The notes under the pieces: model-generated
What the model saw: only the letters and a program-made list of their open reading frames with translations
Told to the model about the DNA's origin: nothing
Databases searched by the model: none
Assembly: GCA_963971305.1 (NCBI GenBank)
Contig: OZ020313.1
Location: 24,468,602-24,532,601 of the forward strand
DNA length: 64,000 nt
Direction: 5' to 3'
Origin: Arcuatula senhousia
Lineage: Eukaryota; Mollusca; Bivalvia; Mytilida; Mytilidae
Program-made: the position numbers and the translations under genes
Shown: positions 1-13,000 of the stretch, piece by piece
Layout: each line of letters starts with the position of its first letter
How positions within the stretch are numbered: position 1 is the first letter of the stretch

Positions 1-3000
1 CACTCCTGACGGTACAGACGAAATGGTGGACGACTTGCTGGTGGAGTCACTAATTCCTATATTTGTTATGCTCTGAACAGCTACCCGCATCCTGTCATCA
101 TCAATACCTCCCTCGTGTAATTCTTGGTTAACCTTTTCAAGTGATGCAACAACGAAATACTCCACGTCCTTTCTCGCAGTGCTTGTTTCAGAAGCAAAAT
201 CCACATCATTTTCACCAAGGGCGTCGACAGAATACCTCTCTGACAATGCATTTGCGAGGTCATTGACTTCCTTCAACGATAGCTGACCTCTTTCTATGTT
301 TGAAAGTGTTCGAGACACAGCCTCTGATAAGATTTCTTCCATCTTCTCTCTAGAAATGTTCCCGACCAACTCTTGCCCTGGGCTCGGATTACTCTCGTCA
401 TAAACTTTCAACATGCGGGATGTCATTTCTGCCATTTTCAGTAAGCTGACTGATCTTCCATCGATATCAACTTGAACGGCACTGTTTTCAGATGGAACTA
501 TTACGAGATCTAACGTATCTGTTGATTCGACGGATGATTGTGAAGTGCCTTGTTTAATGGAATCATTTGTTTTCAGTTTATTCTCGTTGATTGTTTTGAT
601 TATCATGTCGATGGTTTCTTCAACAAAGTTGTCAACTTCATCGTGCTCATCGGTGACTGTCGACTGTATGATTTCAGAAACAGCTACTCTAGTCGCAGCA
701 CCATTGGGACTTCCAATATCTTTTTTGATGTTTTCCAACGTTCCAATAACACGCCGCTTACGAGCTTCGGGGTCAAATTTAAAACTGTTAAGGGTTATAC
801 GATTGGCGTCTTCTTCGCCGACGAAGTCATACACGATGTTGTGCAAGGCGCCTACTACGACAGCTTCAGCTTCCAGTGAGGCGGTAGATGTATCTCTTTC
901 GGCACTTCGTACACCCTCGTGCCGCCTTTGTTCTTCGTGGGTTCTGATTTCCTCTGCCATTTCTTTGAGAATATCATTAATAGTATCCATAACAAATATG
1001 GATGTCTTGCTAGCCTCCTCTCTTATTCTGCAAGTGTCTTGGAGATCACTGTATGAAAGTTGATCCTGCATACTCTCGACAATGTCTTGCAAAGTTCCTA
1101 AAACAAAGTCTTCAATCATACCAGATGACATTTTACGCTGCATCTCGTCACCTGACAAATGTTGAAATCTCTCCACTGATCTATCAAGCCGCATATTTGA
1201 AATGAGATTGTTTAGAGTGTCCAATATATGTGCACCGATCTCATTGGACGAAATTCTCAACATCAAGTCACTACTCAGACCAGTGATTCCAATTTCTTCA
1301 AATCTTCTTGTGACTTTTGTCTCAGATCCGACTTGTGCCAGCTCTACATCAGAACTTAAGGGTTGACCACTGAGGACGGTCTTTTCTATTCTGGAAAGAA
1401 GATTACGCACAAGTTTGTTTGCCACAGCAGATGATGCCGTCTGTATCAACAGGCCTGCGTCAGAAAACGATGTGTCCACTGTCAAATCTGCCGACTGAGT
1501 TCTACTTTTCCTGATGTCATTCAGAACACCCGATATTGTCATTTTTACAAAGTTGGAAAGAACACCAATATTTACAGATTTAAGCATATCTCCTATCGCA
1601 GTCACCTCGTCCTCGCTATGGCTACCAAAGTGACGTAATATGCGTAGTACATACGGGGATCGATGCCTGTTGATTGAAATGTCGCACAATATCTTATCGA
1701 ATGCAATTAGAATTTCTGCTCGTGTTCTAATGTTGTCGAAATCGGGACTTGCTATCTGCAAAAACTGAGTTAACTTTTCGTCTTCTACTCTTTCGCCTAT
1801 TTGACTTTTCAGCTGTTGAATAATTGACAAGATGAAGTTGACAACGTCTTCTGATGCTTGTTTGAGGTCTTTGCATCCCATACGTCTACTTTCTTCTGCA
1901 AATATTATCATATCATCATCTGTGTAGTTTCCCGACCTAATATCGCGGTCGATCTTCATCATTGTCTCACGTATGAGCGATTCTGCAAGTTCCGAGTCAG
2001 CAGACACTGGTTCTGTTCTTGGAAACATTACATCGTGTTCAAACTGGTACTTCCTGAGAATTGCACGAAAGAGAGCTTTGACCTCTCGAACAGATAGATT
2101 GTCTTCTCGGAGACGGGATAAGACGCTATGCATTAAAGTGTTCATGCATTCCATTTTGTCGCTATCGTTTGAAAATACGGACATTGCTGAAGATGCAATC
2201 GATACTAAACTAAATCTTGTTAACTTTCCTTCATCTATGTCCTGTATTATTTGTCCAAGCGTTGTTTTTACAACACCCTCGGCAATATGAGAGTCACACG
2301 GCGAAGGGAATTTAGTTGTCGAAGTCCTAAAAAAATCATCACTTTTCGTTCCTTCTCGGTTTAAATCTGAACAAGTCGATGTTGAGCGTAGAATGCACAA
2401 AGCTAAGTTTTTCAATGCATCGTGGTCTAGTTGGCCTCTTTGGAATTCAATTTGGAGAGACTGCAGCAGATGACCCACCATATCGTCAGCTATGGCCGTA
2501 CTAGTAAAAGATGGCGTTCTGGTACTATTCCGAGATGTTACCGAGATGTCTGTGCCTGATAGCTTTCCGAGGAGTTTTCTTCCACAGAATATCAGCTCCT
2601 GGCCAATCTCTTGCAAATCCTCCTTCTTTAGAGCACCGCTCGATATTTCATTTACGATAGATTTGATGTGGTTTGCCAAGATTGAGTGCTTGTCTTGTCT
2701 CGAATCGACTATTCTATTGACGCTACTCATCATTTCTGCCACGTCACTGTCCGTAAAGTGTCCTTTCTGTAAGTTAGAAAACACCATCTGAAGGACATCG
2801 GTGACGAAGGTTGAGACACTTGTTGTGAAGGAATCTTCTCTGCTAGGTTTTGCAGAAGATGGCTCATGAAGGACGTTATCTATTGAGGTAGTTAATGTTG
2901 ATGCAATGTCGACTAGATTGCTACTGGATGCTTTTTCAACAGCTGCCTTTGCAAGCTCTATAGCATCATTTACAATCAACTTTGCGATTTCAGTATACGA

Positions 3001-4034
3001 CATTTTATCTTGACTTGTAGCTCGAAGAAGATTATTAGCTATGCTAGAGACTTGAGCGATGGACAAAGACTGGGTCGAAAGTTCTTTAGACAGACTTGTC
3101 AGTGACTGTAGGCCTTCTTTTTCTATGCCTAATTCAGACTGGATTCGTTGAATGACTCTACTGACCAATTCTTCCAGTGATTCCTGAGACGACTCTTTAA
3201 ATGAAAGGTAGGATGTAACAAACGCATGCACAACGCGGTATAAGGAGTCACTCTTGTCGCTCTCGAGTTCTTCTATGATCTTGTGCAAAATGGTTCTAAA
3301 GCTACAATCCTCTGTTATTTCGAGAATAGAACTATCCAATTCAGCAGTCATTAAATTGAGCATTTCTTCAATCATCTCTTTTGAGAGACGACCACCTTCA
3401 ACGTCGTCTGCTAACGTCTTGAGAGTAATGATGATAAAGTTGTCAAGCATGACATCATTGATCGGCGACGGGGCGTGCAGTTCTTTGTCTTCTGTGATGT
3501 CGTTAAGCATGTCGTTAATGAATTTTTCGATTTGTTTATCGACGTTTTCAGTACTGGTCTCATCTGAACTTCCGACGACGCTCAGCGTCAACTTGGTTAG
3601 ATCTTCTTGACTAACTTGACCCTTTTTGACATCATTTAGTAGACTTTCAAGTGTAAATTTGACTAGATTATCCGCAAGACCCGTCATCTGATATTCATTG
3701 AGATCACCAACGGAGACATCATCTTCCACCGCTCTCTTGTAGTCCTTTTTCTTAATCATCTCCACGCAGTACTCGGTCAGCTTTATGACGTCATCTCTTT
3801 CAAGCTTTTCCGCATTCAAATCGGACAGAAGTCGTTGTAAAAGAGACTCGGCTAGTTTCATTTCTTCCTGACGCCGAAACTCTTCCTCCTTTTCTTCTAC
3901 AAGATTCAAAGCTTCCAGTTCGTAAGCAGACGGTACTGGTGTGACCACGTGCTCTTCCGTGGATTTATATTCTCGCAGAGTCTCGCTACTTTCGTCGGGA
4001 ATAATCGAATTTTTTTCACGAAATCGTATGTGAC
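1..4034 (-). CDS. FSIP2: FSIP2-like giant exon 12, degenerate helical repeats, partial
   Basis: After acceptor TTTTAG (4035 down) a single frame stays open for 4,034 nt to the window edge: 1,344 codons with no stop. It is easy to miss because it neither begins with ATG nor ends inside the window. The product is acidic and rich in Ser, Asp, Glu, Ile, Leu and Val. It consists of roughly 80-110-residue units that each contain an amphipathic helix followed by a turn such as KGQVSQEDL, GGRLSKEM, KGHFTDSDV, RGQLDHDAL, EGKLTRFSL or RGQLSLKEV. This pattern of long helical repeats in a giant exon is what I would expect of FSIP2 proteins. The repeats are too diverged to call by nucleotide identity. Confidence 0.85.
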
Positions 4035-7000
4035 CTAAAAAGTAACATATGAATTATAAATTTACTAAAGGTAATTTTTTTGGTAAACAAGGTCAAGTAT
4101 GATATTTCGAAATAATATAAAAAAACCAAATATCTCTAAAAAGACGCAGATGTGATTATAAGAGCGTTGAATTGTTACAAGTATTAACCAGGGAAATAGA
4201 ATAAGAGAATATTATTCATTAAATATTCAATGATGGAAAATTGCAAGAAAGCTGTGTGCTCCTTCCTTAGATGAATGATGCTAACATTTTGCGGCAAACT
4301 CTTCCTAGGGCGCTGCACAGATTTAACATTGTAACAAGCCAAAAATATTTGTATTGAGAATGGAAAGACATTTTATACGGTGTTGATTAAGGGTTCTGTA
4401 TTCGATGAAGTTTAGCTGTAAAGAGACCGGGTTAATGTGAGAGGGTGAAATCCGTGGAGTTCAAAGTTCTCCATGATGACGATTCACCGTCCTATAAATT
4501 GAAATACAAGTCATCTCTCTAAAAGTTTCTTACCTTTAGATGGAACTTGTTTCGTGCAAAAGTTCTGAAAAAAGAATACCAAAAAATAAAGAAATAACGC
4601 AATTAATATGACATTTATAAAACCCCATCATGTTTTACAAAAAAATTGCTTCATTTCCCTTAATTTGGCTATTATGTGCCTTTTTGTTATTTAATTTGAT
4701 TATCAACGTCACCAAACTAGTTTAACAAGAAATATTCTTTGTATTTAGTTTAAAATAAACTACATGAAATTATAAACACTTCATTTCATTGTACTTGACA
4801 GTGGCACAAAGGGAGGTTATTATCCGGAATTCATCGGGGGACAGACGGGCATACACCGAAACGTACGATACCCCATACTAGCAATACCCCATCATTTCAT
4901 GTACAAGTGCTATATAACATGTTTGTTAGCGGTCGGTATTGTAAAAAATTATGCTGAGTGTCTTATCTGAGCTTATTTCCTTTTTAGCCATTTATGACAA
5001 AGTGGCATGATTATTTTTTCCTTCTTTTTAGAACTACAATCTCGTCAAAGATGTTTCGTCCTTTTTCCGAAGTGTGCCTCTGAGCTTTGGTCATTGGCAA
5101 AAACTGGTTGTGTTAAAACAATATGAAACTGTTGTCCTCCCAAAGCATCAGAGTTCATTATTGTTTCGATTTTAGTTCCTATAACTGACTGCAGCTTTGT
5201 TGTTGTCTGTTTGTTGTTTGTTGTGTGGTTTATTTTCGGGCTTTTTTTTGGTAATGTCTTCTGATTTTGTCGGAATAACGGCCTCGAGTGTTACCCATTT
5301 GCTTTTTTTCAGTCAGGGTACCCAATGCGTTTTACATACCGTTTTGACCTGATCATAAACGCTCATGACTATTTCCCTGGCCTTAAGCTGGAAAAATTCT
5401 TCTTGGTCTACCTCATTATCCCACTGCAAATACAAAGTTAAATAATTAAATAGATGAAAACAGCATTTAATTGTACCGGAAACGGGAATTTATTTAGGTA
5501 AACATTGATCATATCAACGTACACACTGCACAACAACATATGACGCGGGACAAGCTAGTCATCGAGAGCCTAGGCCTCTTTATAAAGTAAATATGACACA
5601 CGGAAAAAGAAATGCGAGATCGACGATCGACGATACGGACGAAGAAAATAAGACGACGGATAGATACCCCAATTTTTGCGTGGCTTACAAAACACAACCA
5701 ACAATAAAATCCTTTTCTTAGATTCTGAATCACAAAGAATATCAGTGTCTATTTTAATCTAACGTTAATCGTTTTATGCCCTGTGTCGTCTTTTTTTTCG
5801 TTTGAATTATTTGCAAATAAGTAATAGAGTTATAGTGTTTGGTGGATCATCTGGAAATATCTTATAAACTCTTGGGGTCCCTTGTTTCAATACGACTTGA
5901 ATGCGCGTCGTTGATTGCTATTCAGTAAATTGTATATGTGTTTTGTTCTGTCCTCGTGCCGTTCTCGTTGGTGCTCACTGGAGTTGTCTTGGCACTTTCG
6001 GACTTTTGACATTCGAATGGCCTAAATGGTACCTCTGCTTCTTTCTTAGTTTCCGATCGGTTTTATCTAGTTAAAAGCAGTTTGCGAGTAGCATGCCACT
6101 TCAATTCGGTCTTTGATAGACAAACAAAAAGTTGGTTCATATAAAGCACTCTTACACTATTTAAAATTGGCAACGGCTTTAGATCAGGAAACAAAACTTG
6201 CGACGGAAATTGTTGTGACGCCATAAGATGACATGTAGACCCAAAATGAATAAAATATGTCGCTTTGAAACACGTTGCAGGCGATATTAAAATTATGAAA
6301 AATTAAGAGTTTATTAAATAAACCTATTCATACCTCATCATCTTCCGGTGTTTCTTCGATGAAGATTGAAATTTCATCACATGCCGACGTCAGCATTTGT
6401 AAAAATCTTTCAGACTTTTGTTCTACAAAGAGATTTATATTTATAAGCCGGTGATATGATGTTTTTTTCATAAATAAATGGCTTAAAATATTCTTATAAC
6501 AGGGGAAAAGTGGTAACACTTGACAAAACAGCAAATCTGCGAGCCACTGCTCACTCAGTATACGGCCTCCGCTACCCCCCCCCCCCTTTCAAATGATTGT
6601 GTCGGTAAAGGGAAGTAATTATAGACAACTGACATACATAATTTTTGGTACTTGCGTTAAAGGACCTAATACTTAAGTCATATACCAAATATTAAGCCCT
6701 GTGATGAGTAGTTGCCTAGAAACAGTAACGGTTACGAAATTTTCAACAATTGACTAGTATTATTGAAAATTGGCAAAGTCGGTAAAAGGAAGTGGAAATC
6801 CGACAGATCTTTTGGCACTTGCAATAAAGGACCTCATACTGAAGTCATGTACCAAATATCAAAACCATGTGCTTAGTGGTTGCTGAAAAAACTGCTATAA
6901 AAGTTATGTTGAGGTAGGAAGGACGGACGGACAGAAGTGAATCAGTATTCCCCTCTTCTTCGAAGCGGGGATATATACATATTTACCAAATTTGAATATA

Positions 7001-10000
7001 ACCGTATTTTTTGTATCAGAAGTTATTTATACGATGTTTTTCGCTTTTTTGCAAACGAAAAGGGCATTTTAATCAACCAAATGAATGAATATAGCCAAAA
7101 AGCTGTTGATGAACTCGTATAGTATGCACTAAAAAAAATGCGGGAAAGTTTTTCTTTTACTTATAGTAAGTACAGCCTCGTAGACAATTCTAATTGATCT
7201 CTATAACATCTTATTGAGCAGCAGCTTACAATTACCCCACCCCCCGATTGAATTGGAGGTGCCCATCTGCATAATGCCACTAACATTGTATGAAAGTTTC
7301 ATAAACATCCGTTGAGAAGTTTAGGAGGGGTTGTGGATAAGGAATGAGTTGTCTTGGTATTCGAAGTCCATCCCAAATGTCATTCTGATCAAAATTTAGA
7401 ATATATACTGCTAAAAGGTGCACGTCTACTTTAACAAAGATTGTGTGAAAGTTTCATAGAAATCCATCAAGGAGGTTAAATTGAGTTGCGGATAAGAGAT
7501 GGGTTTCCTAAGGTGTACCGCAAAAAGGACGGGTGGACGGACATCCCTATCACTTTATGTCCCCACTTTTCAATATGATAAGGGTTTCAAAATATCAAAT
7601 CCTCTTAAGAAGTTGAAGAAAGAAAAAATGCATCATAAGTTGAAACACTTGAATACCGAATAAAATATCGTAAGATACACAAATCGAGGATTGACTAAGA
7701 TATTCATTCTGTTGTTGATTTGACAAATTGATGGTCCTTAATTCTTCACATGCATTGGTTTCGTTTTAATTGAGTGAAGCAAGAGGACAAGAATTGCTTG
7801 TCCCCCTAAAAACATGCGTTTTCTGCTGTTTCCAAAAGTTTGTTATGTATTGTCGAGGTATACATGTTACTTTGCGTTCCGTGTAAACTTTAAGTGTCTC
7901 GATCATCCATCGTTTCTTTAAAATAAAAAAAGAAAACCAAACCTTTTATTTCCATTCTCCTTAGGCTAGACACAATGCTCCACATGCTGCGATACCTTGT
8001 CTTTCTTCCACGCCTTCGTGCTAAAATGTTGAAAAGAAATAAGATATCATAATCCTGTCAAATCAATTAATTCTAAAAAATATATTGTTGATTTTCCCAG
8101 AAACTGTATATGAGAGGTGGTGCAGTACCACAAAATTTACATCATAAGTAAGCGACTAACAGACATGTCGGACTTCTACTTCCTGTTTGGGGTCTTCCGC
8201 AGAGAAATTTTGTATGATATGAGGCACATGGAGTCTATTACCCGAAGAGCATCTTTTTTGCATGTTGTAAATTTTTGAAATGTTTTCTTCATTTTTTGTT
8301 TTTAGAATAAATGACGTAGAACTTAATTCTTTCCAGTAACCCTGTTAGAAATAACTAGAAAAACTGTGAGCCGCAGCTCACAAATAAATACCCCCACCCC
8401 CCAAAAAAATTTATCAGATAAAATTTAGAATAGGAGATGCACATATACATTATGTCACAAAGATTGTGTGTAGGTTACATGAAATTCCATCAACGGGTTT
8501 TGGAGGAGTTGCAGATAAGAGATGGGCACCCCCATGTAGTCGAATGGCTGAGTCCATGTATTGCTATGGGAAACCCCAAAATCATTCTGATCAAACTTTC
8601 AAATAGCAGGTGCACATCTATATATATTATATTACAAAGATTGTGTTAAAGTTTCATGACAATCCATCAATCCCATGTAGTCGAATGGATAAGTCCATGT
8701 ACAAGTTTTGCTATGGGAACCCCCAAAAATCATTCTGATCAAATTTTAAAATAGTAGATGCACATCTACATTTTGTCACAACAATTGTATGTAAGTTTCA
8801 TGAAAATCCATTAAGGGGTTTAGGAGGAAATGCGGATAAGAGATGGGTACTGTCGTGGGGACACTTTGGACTAAAATTTTGGACTCTTTATATTATAGAA
8901 ATTATTTTTATGAAATTGTATTTTGTTAGTTTTTATTATTGGTAATATGGACATATGAAATTAGGACTTTAATTTTGAAAATATATTTATTTCAACTGTT
9001 ATTTTATTTTAAGTAAATTCTTCTGCTCTTTATCTTATTAATGTTTGTGATCTTTGTTACCAATTTATTATTATCTATTTAGAGCTTTAAGTGACACTGC
9101 TTTATTTTCTTTGTGTTCAATTGTATAATTAATATGATAGGTATGTCAAGTTAATGAGATTAGGATTATGATTAATTGTATTGTCACTTTTGCTTTAATG
9201 TGAGTTAATGCCATTTGGTCACTTTGTCACTCTTTAATTGAGATATTGATGTCATAGATATAAATGTAAGGGTTACGAAGAATTGTCAGTCAGTTAGTTT
9301 TAAAGTTAAGAAGTAGTTAGTCAGTTTTATTGTTGGAATCAGTATATTGTCATTTTACTGTGTTACCACAATTGGAATTGTAAGAATAAAGCATTAAAAC
9401 CAGCTTTCGAGTTTGCATAGTCTACATCACCGGTACCTCTACCAGAGCTAGACATTCTCCCCATAACAGTACCCCCATTTAGGCGAATGGCTAAGTCCAT
9501 GTTTTGCTATAGGAAACCCCAAAAATCATTCTGATCAAATTTTAAAATAGTAGGTGCACATCTGCATTATGTCACAAAGATTGTGTGTAAGTTTCATGAA
9601 AATCCATCAAGGGGTTTATCAAGGGTTTTAGGAAGAGTTGCGGAAAAGAGATGGGTACCCCCATGTAGTCGAATGGCTAAGTCCATGTTTTGCTATGGGA
9701 AACCCCAAAAACCATTCTGATCAAATTTTAAAATAGTAAGTGCACATCTACATTATGTCACAACAATTGTGTGTAAGTTTCATGAAAATCCATCAAGGGG
9801 TTTAGGAGGAGTTGCGGATAAGAGATGGGTACCCTGAAGTGTAACGGAAGGACGGACGGAAGGACGGACATCCCTATCACTATATACCCCCCACTTTTGA
9901 AGTGGGGGCTATAAAAAAATTGTCACGTATTGAGTAAATCATATCTTCAATTATTTTTTAGTAAATCAAACCTTAAATCATACAGAGGGGACCAAAAAAA

Positions 10001-13000
10001 AACTTAGCAAATTGAAAGTAGAATACAATTTACTAACCATAATTTCGCCTCGCCATATTCCTCATATCAGCCAAAGCTAATCGCTCTGATAATTTTCTGG
10101 CATGCTTCATCTCTTTGGCTTCTTGCTCCAATTTTTTCTTTTCTCTAATTTTTTCTAGTTCCTCTTAAAATATAACATAATAAATCATAACGAATGGTTT
10201 GAATCTAAAAAAAAAAGGTTTCTTAAATAATTTGAGAATAAAGTGATAGTTGCTCTATTTACTTTCAGAAAATATTTAGATAAAACCAAAAACATGCGAG
10301 TCGCAGCCTACACATAAATACCCAGACTCCTTCAAAATTAATTAAAGATGCACTTCTACATTACAAAAGAAGGATTCGCTAAAAGTTTAAACATTGAAAG
10401 AAATCTGTCAGGGCGTTCAGGAGCAGCAGATGATATAAAAAGTGTAATGGACCGCAGGACGGAACTAACCATCGCCATACACCTCCCCGTTCATGAAAGT
10501 AGTTTTGAAATCACTTTATTTAGTATCCTCCTATATCCATATGGGTCATTCTTCGGTAATTTTGGGATTGGTATTGAACCTTGTTTATTGTATTTTAAGT
10601 CTTGGGCCAATGCAAGACGGCAAGCAGCGACCCCTAGTCACATTTAAGACTGCTGGCTGTTTTCAATTGTGATGTTTTAAATTGCAGTTTGATTATGTTG
10701 GTTGCGTCGCGTTCACTCATTCTACATGTTATTTTTGTCCATATTTACCTTGTAACCTAGGCTCGTTCATACTAACCTTGCAATCGTTGCTTCATGGCGT
10801 TTATTCTTCTTTCTCTCAATGCGATACTTTTATTTTTCTCTTCTTCGTTTCTGAGGTGAGCCTCTTTTTCTTTTTGCATCATAATTTCTTGGTTTTTCTT
10901 TCTTTGCTCCCATGATTCTTGTATCTATACAGACAAAGTCAAAATTAAAGATCAAATCGTCAGGCAGGTGTTTTATAACAAGCAAGAACTTCTTTCCCCT
11001 TCGGAGCAACTGTCTTTTTGTTATGCTTTGGATTTTGTTTTTTATTTGTCACGTCTTAATTTTTTGTCTACTGATTTTATCTCTTCTGACTTACGATATT
11101 TGAATACCCCTTTGGCACCCTTTTGTTTATTTGATAAGTTCTATTTACCGAATGTCAATTAATGGTTGATTGTGTAATGCTGTTTTTGCATATTTTGATT
11201 ACTTACATGTGTCTCTCATCAGCAGCATTTTTATAAAATTATTTGGGAGGCAGAGATTAGAAAATGGGTCAAATACATGTGCAAATGCACATATAACATT
11301 GAAGCCATCGACTCTTTGAATTTCATGTTTCTCTATCATATATTTTTACCTTTTCATTATAAGCCTTGATTTGTTCCATTCTAGCATTGTGTAATCGTCT
11401 TTGCCTCTGTCTTTCCTGCATCTTCCAACGTCTCATCAGTAGCTTGTTCCTCTTATCAACCTAGACATAAACATAAAATCTATTAGTGAAAAATGACCAG
11501 ACTTAGTAAGAAAGACACTATGTGGAATACAGGTCTGAATTAAATCCCACGTAACGAAACCCCATCCTGATGCTATAGACCAATTTCAAGTGGTTGTGAT
11601 AAAAAAATTGCCGAGAACTGTTACGCAATTTCGACCCCGCCGACCACCCGCCCGATATTCACCTTTATATAACCCGGATTTTTCACTCCGTGAAATCCGG
11701 CCGAAAATATGTAAATCACTTGAACAAATGGGAAACAGATATCCAACAAAGCCATACATAATACAACTAGAAAAAACTGTATATAAGAGACGAATTAAAC
11801 AAGTAAATATCCCCACACCCCAAAAATCAAGCCCAATGTGCACATGGAATAAAAATTTGAGAAAGTATTTGGAAGTCTTCACAGTGGTCTAGATGGAGTT
11901 GCAAACAAGAAATGGAGCGTAATAGACTTACGAATAGACGGACACCCCTATCACTAAAACCCCACCCTTTAGCCGGGGTATATATACGTAGTAGATATAA
12001 TGTACATTTGATTTTGTGTACATAACTTAAAGAATTTTTTTTTATAGGATTAGGTATTTGCGAAAATGGAAGCTTCCTTGAACTGATTACAATGTTTTAA
12101 TTATCAATTAAACGATAGAATATACAAAAGTTTAACTCTCAACACACAAACCTTGAAAAAATACCCCCTTTTACAGTAACGGTCAGAAAATGAATTGACA
12201 ATTGGTAGCGCGACGGATGTGATATAGCAAGCTCTTCCGGAATACCTGAGTTCACTATTGTTACGACTTCGCGTTGTTGATTTCTGTTCGATTGATTTTT
12301 GTGTTTTATGTTTTGTCTTTCCTCGTACTGTTCTTGTTCATGTTTACTGATTTTGTCGTTTCCGTTTCGGACTGATGACACTCTAATGCCCTATTGGTGC
12401 CTCTTTGCTTCATTTTACCATATCTCTATGCTGTTGGAGTGTGTGCCTTCTCTTCCTCTCTCGCTGTCTGTTTCGGGTCTCTCGTAAAAGTCTCTCCGAT
12501 TCCATCTGCTGAAGTCGTTCTCTCAGCCTTGCAGATTTTATGTCTCGATTTTCTTCATACCTAAACAAAAATGAATGTGCTCAATTGCTTTATCTTTTTA
12601 CAATCTCTTGAAAAAGTCTTCCTTCGTTATCAACCGCTGGTGGAAGAAATTTCAAAGCTATGTTGGTAAGGTATTGTTTTTGAGTAGTTTTTGACTGGTC
12701 GTTGTAGTGAGATGATCACCTCAATATCCCCATAATGTATTTTATTACACATGTTTTGTGTAATTGCAAGATCCAAAGAAGCAATGGAAGGGGGAGGTTT
12801 GGCGTGCCATAAAGCCTGGTTTAACCCACCATTTCTTTTGAAATGCTTGTACCAAGTCAGGACCATTGCCATCTTCAATTTTTCTGGTCTATACATTCTG
12901 CTTTGTCTTTTCTGTTGCATGTTTGTGAATGATCTTCCAACTTCGGTAAGTTTGTTACTACTTTTATTGTTTATGTAATTGTTTTCCATTTTTTTCTCGA

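Noticed and set aside
545..1063. 172-codon plus-strand frame
   Set aside because: It is antisense to the uninterrupted FSIP2-like exon; its Ser/Leu/Ile-rich product is a shadow of that frame.
1973..3610. Three further plus-strand frames of 99-118 codons
   Set aside because: All are antisense to the same giant exon and have no splice or family support.
8417..9872. CRISPR-like array
   Set aside because: Units are about 180 bp, diverged and directly adjacent without unique spacers, in animal DNA; it is an interspersed tandem element.
11586..11892. Overlapping frames of about 100 codons on both strands
   Set aside because: The region is intron of the FSIP2-like gene and partly family B repeat; there is no supporting splice structure or domain.
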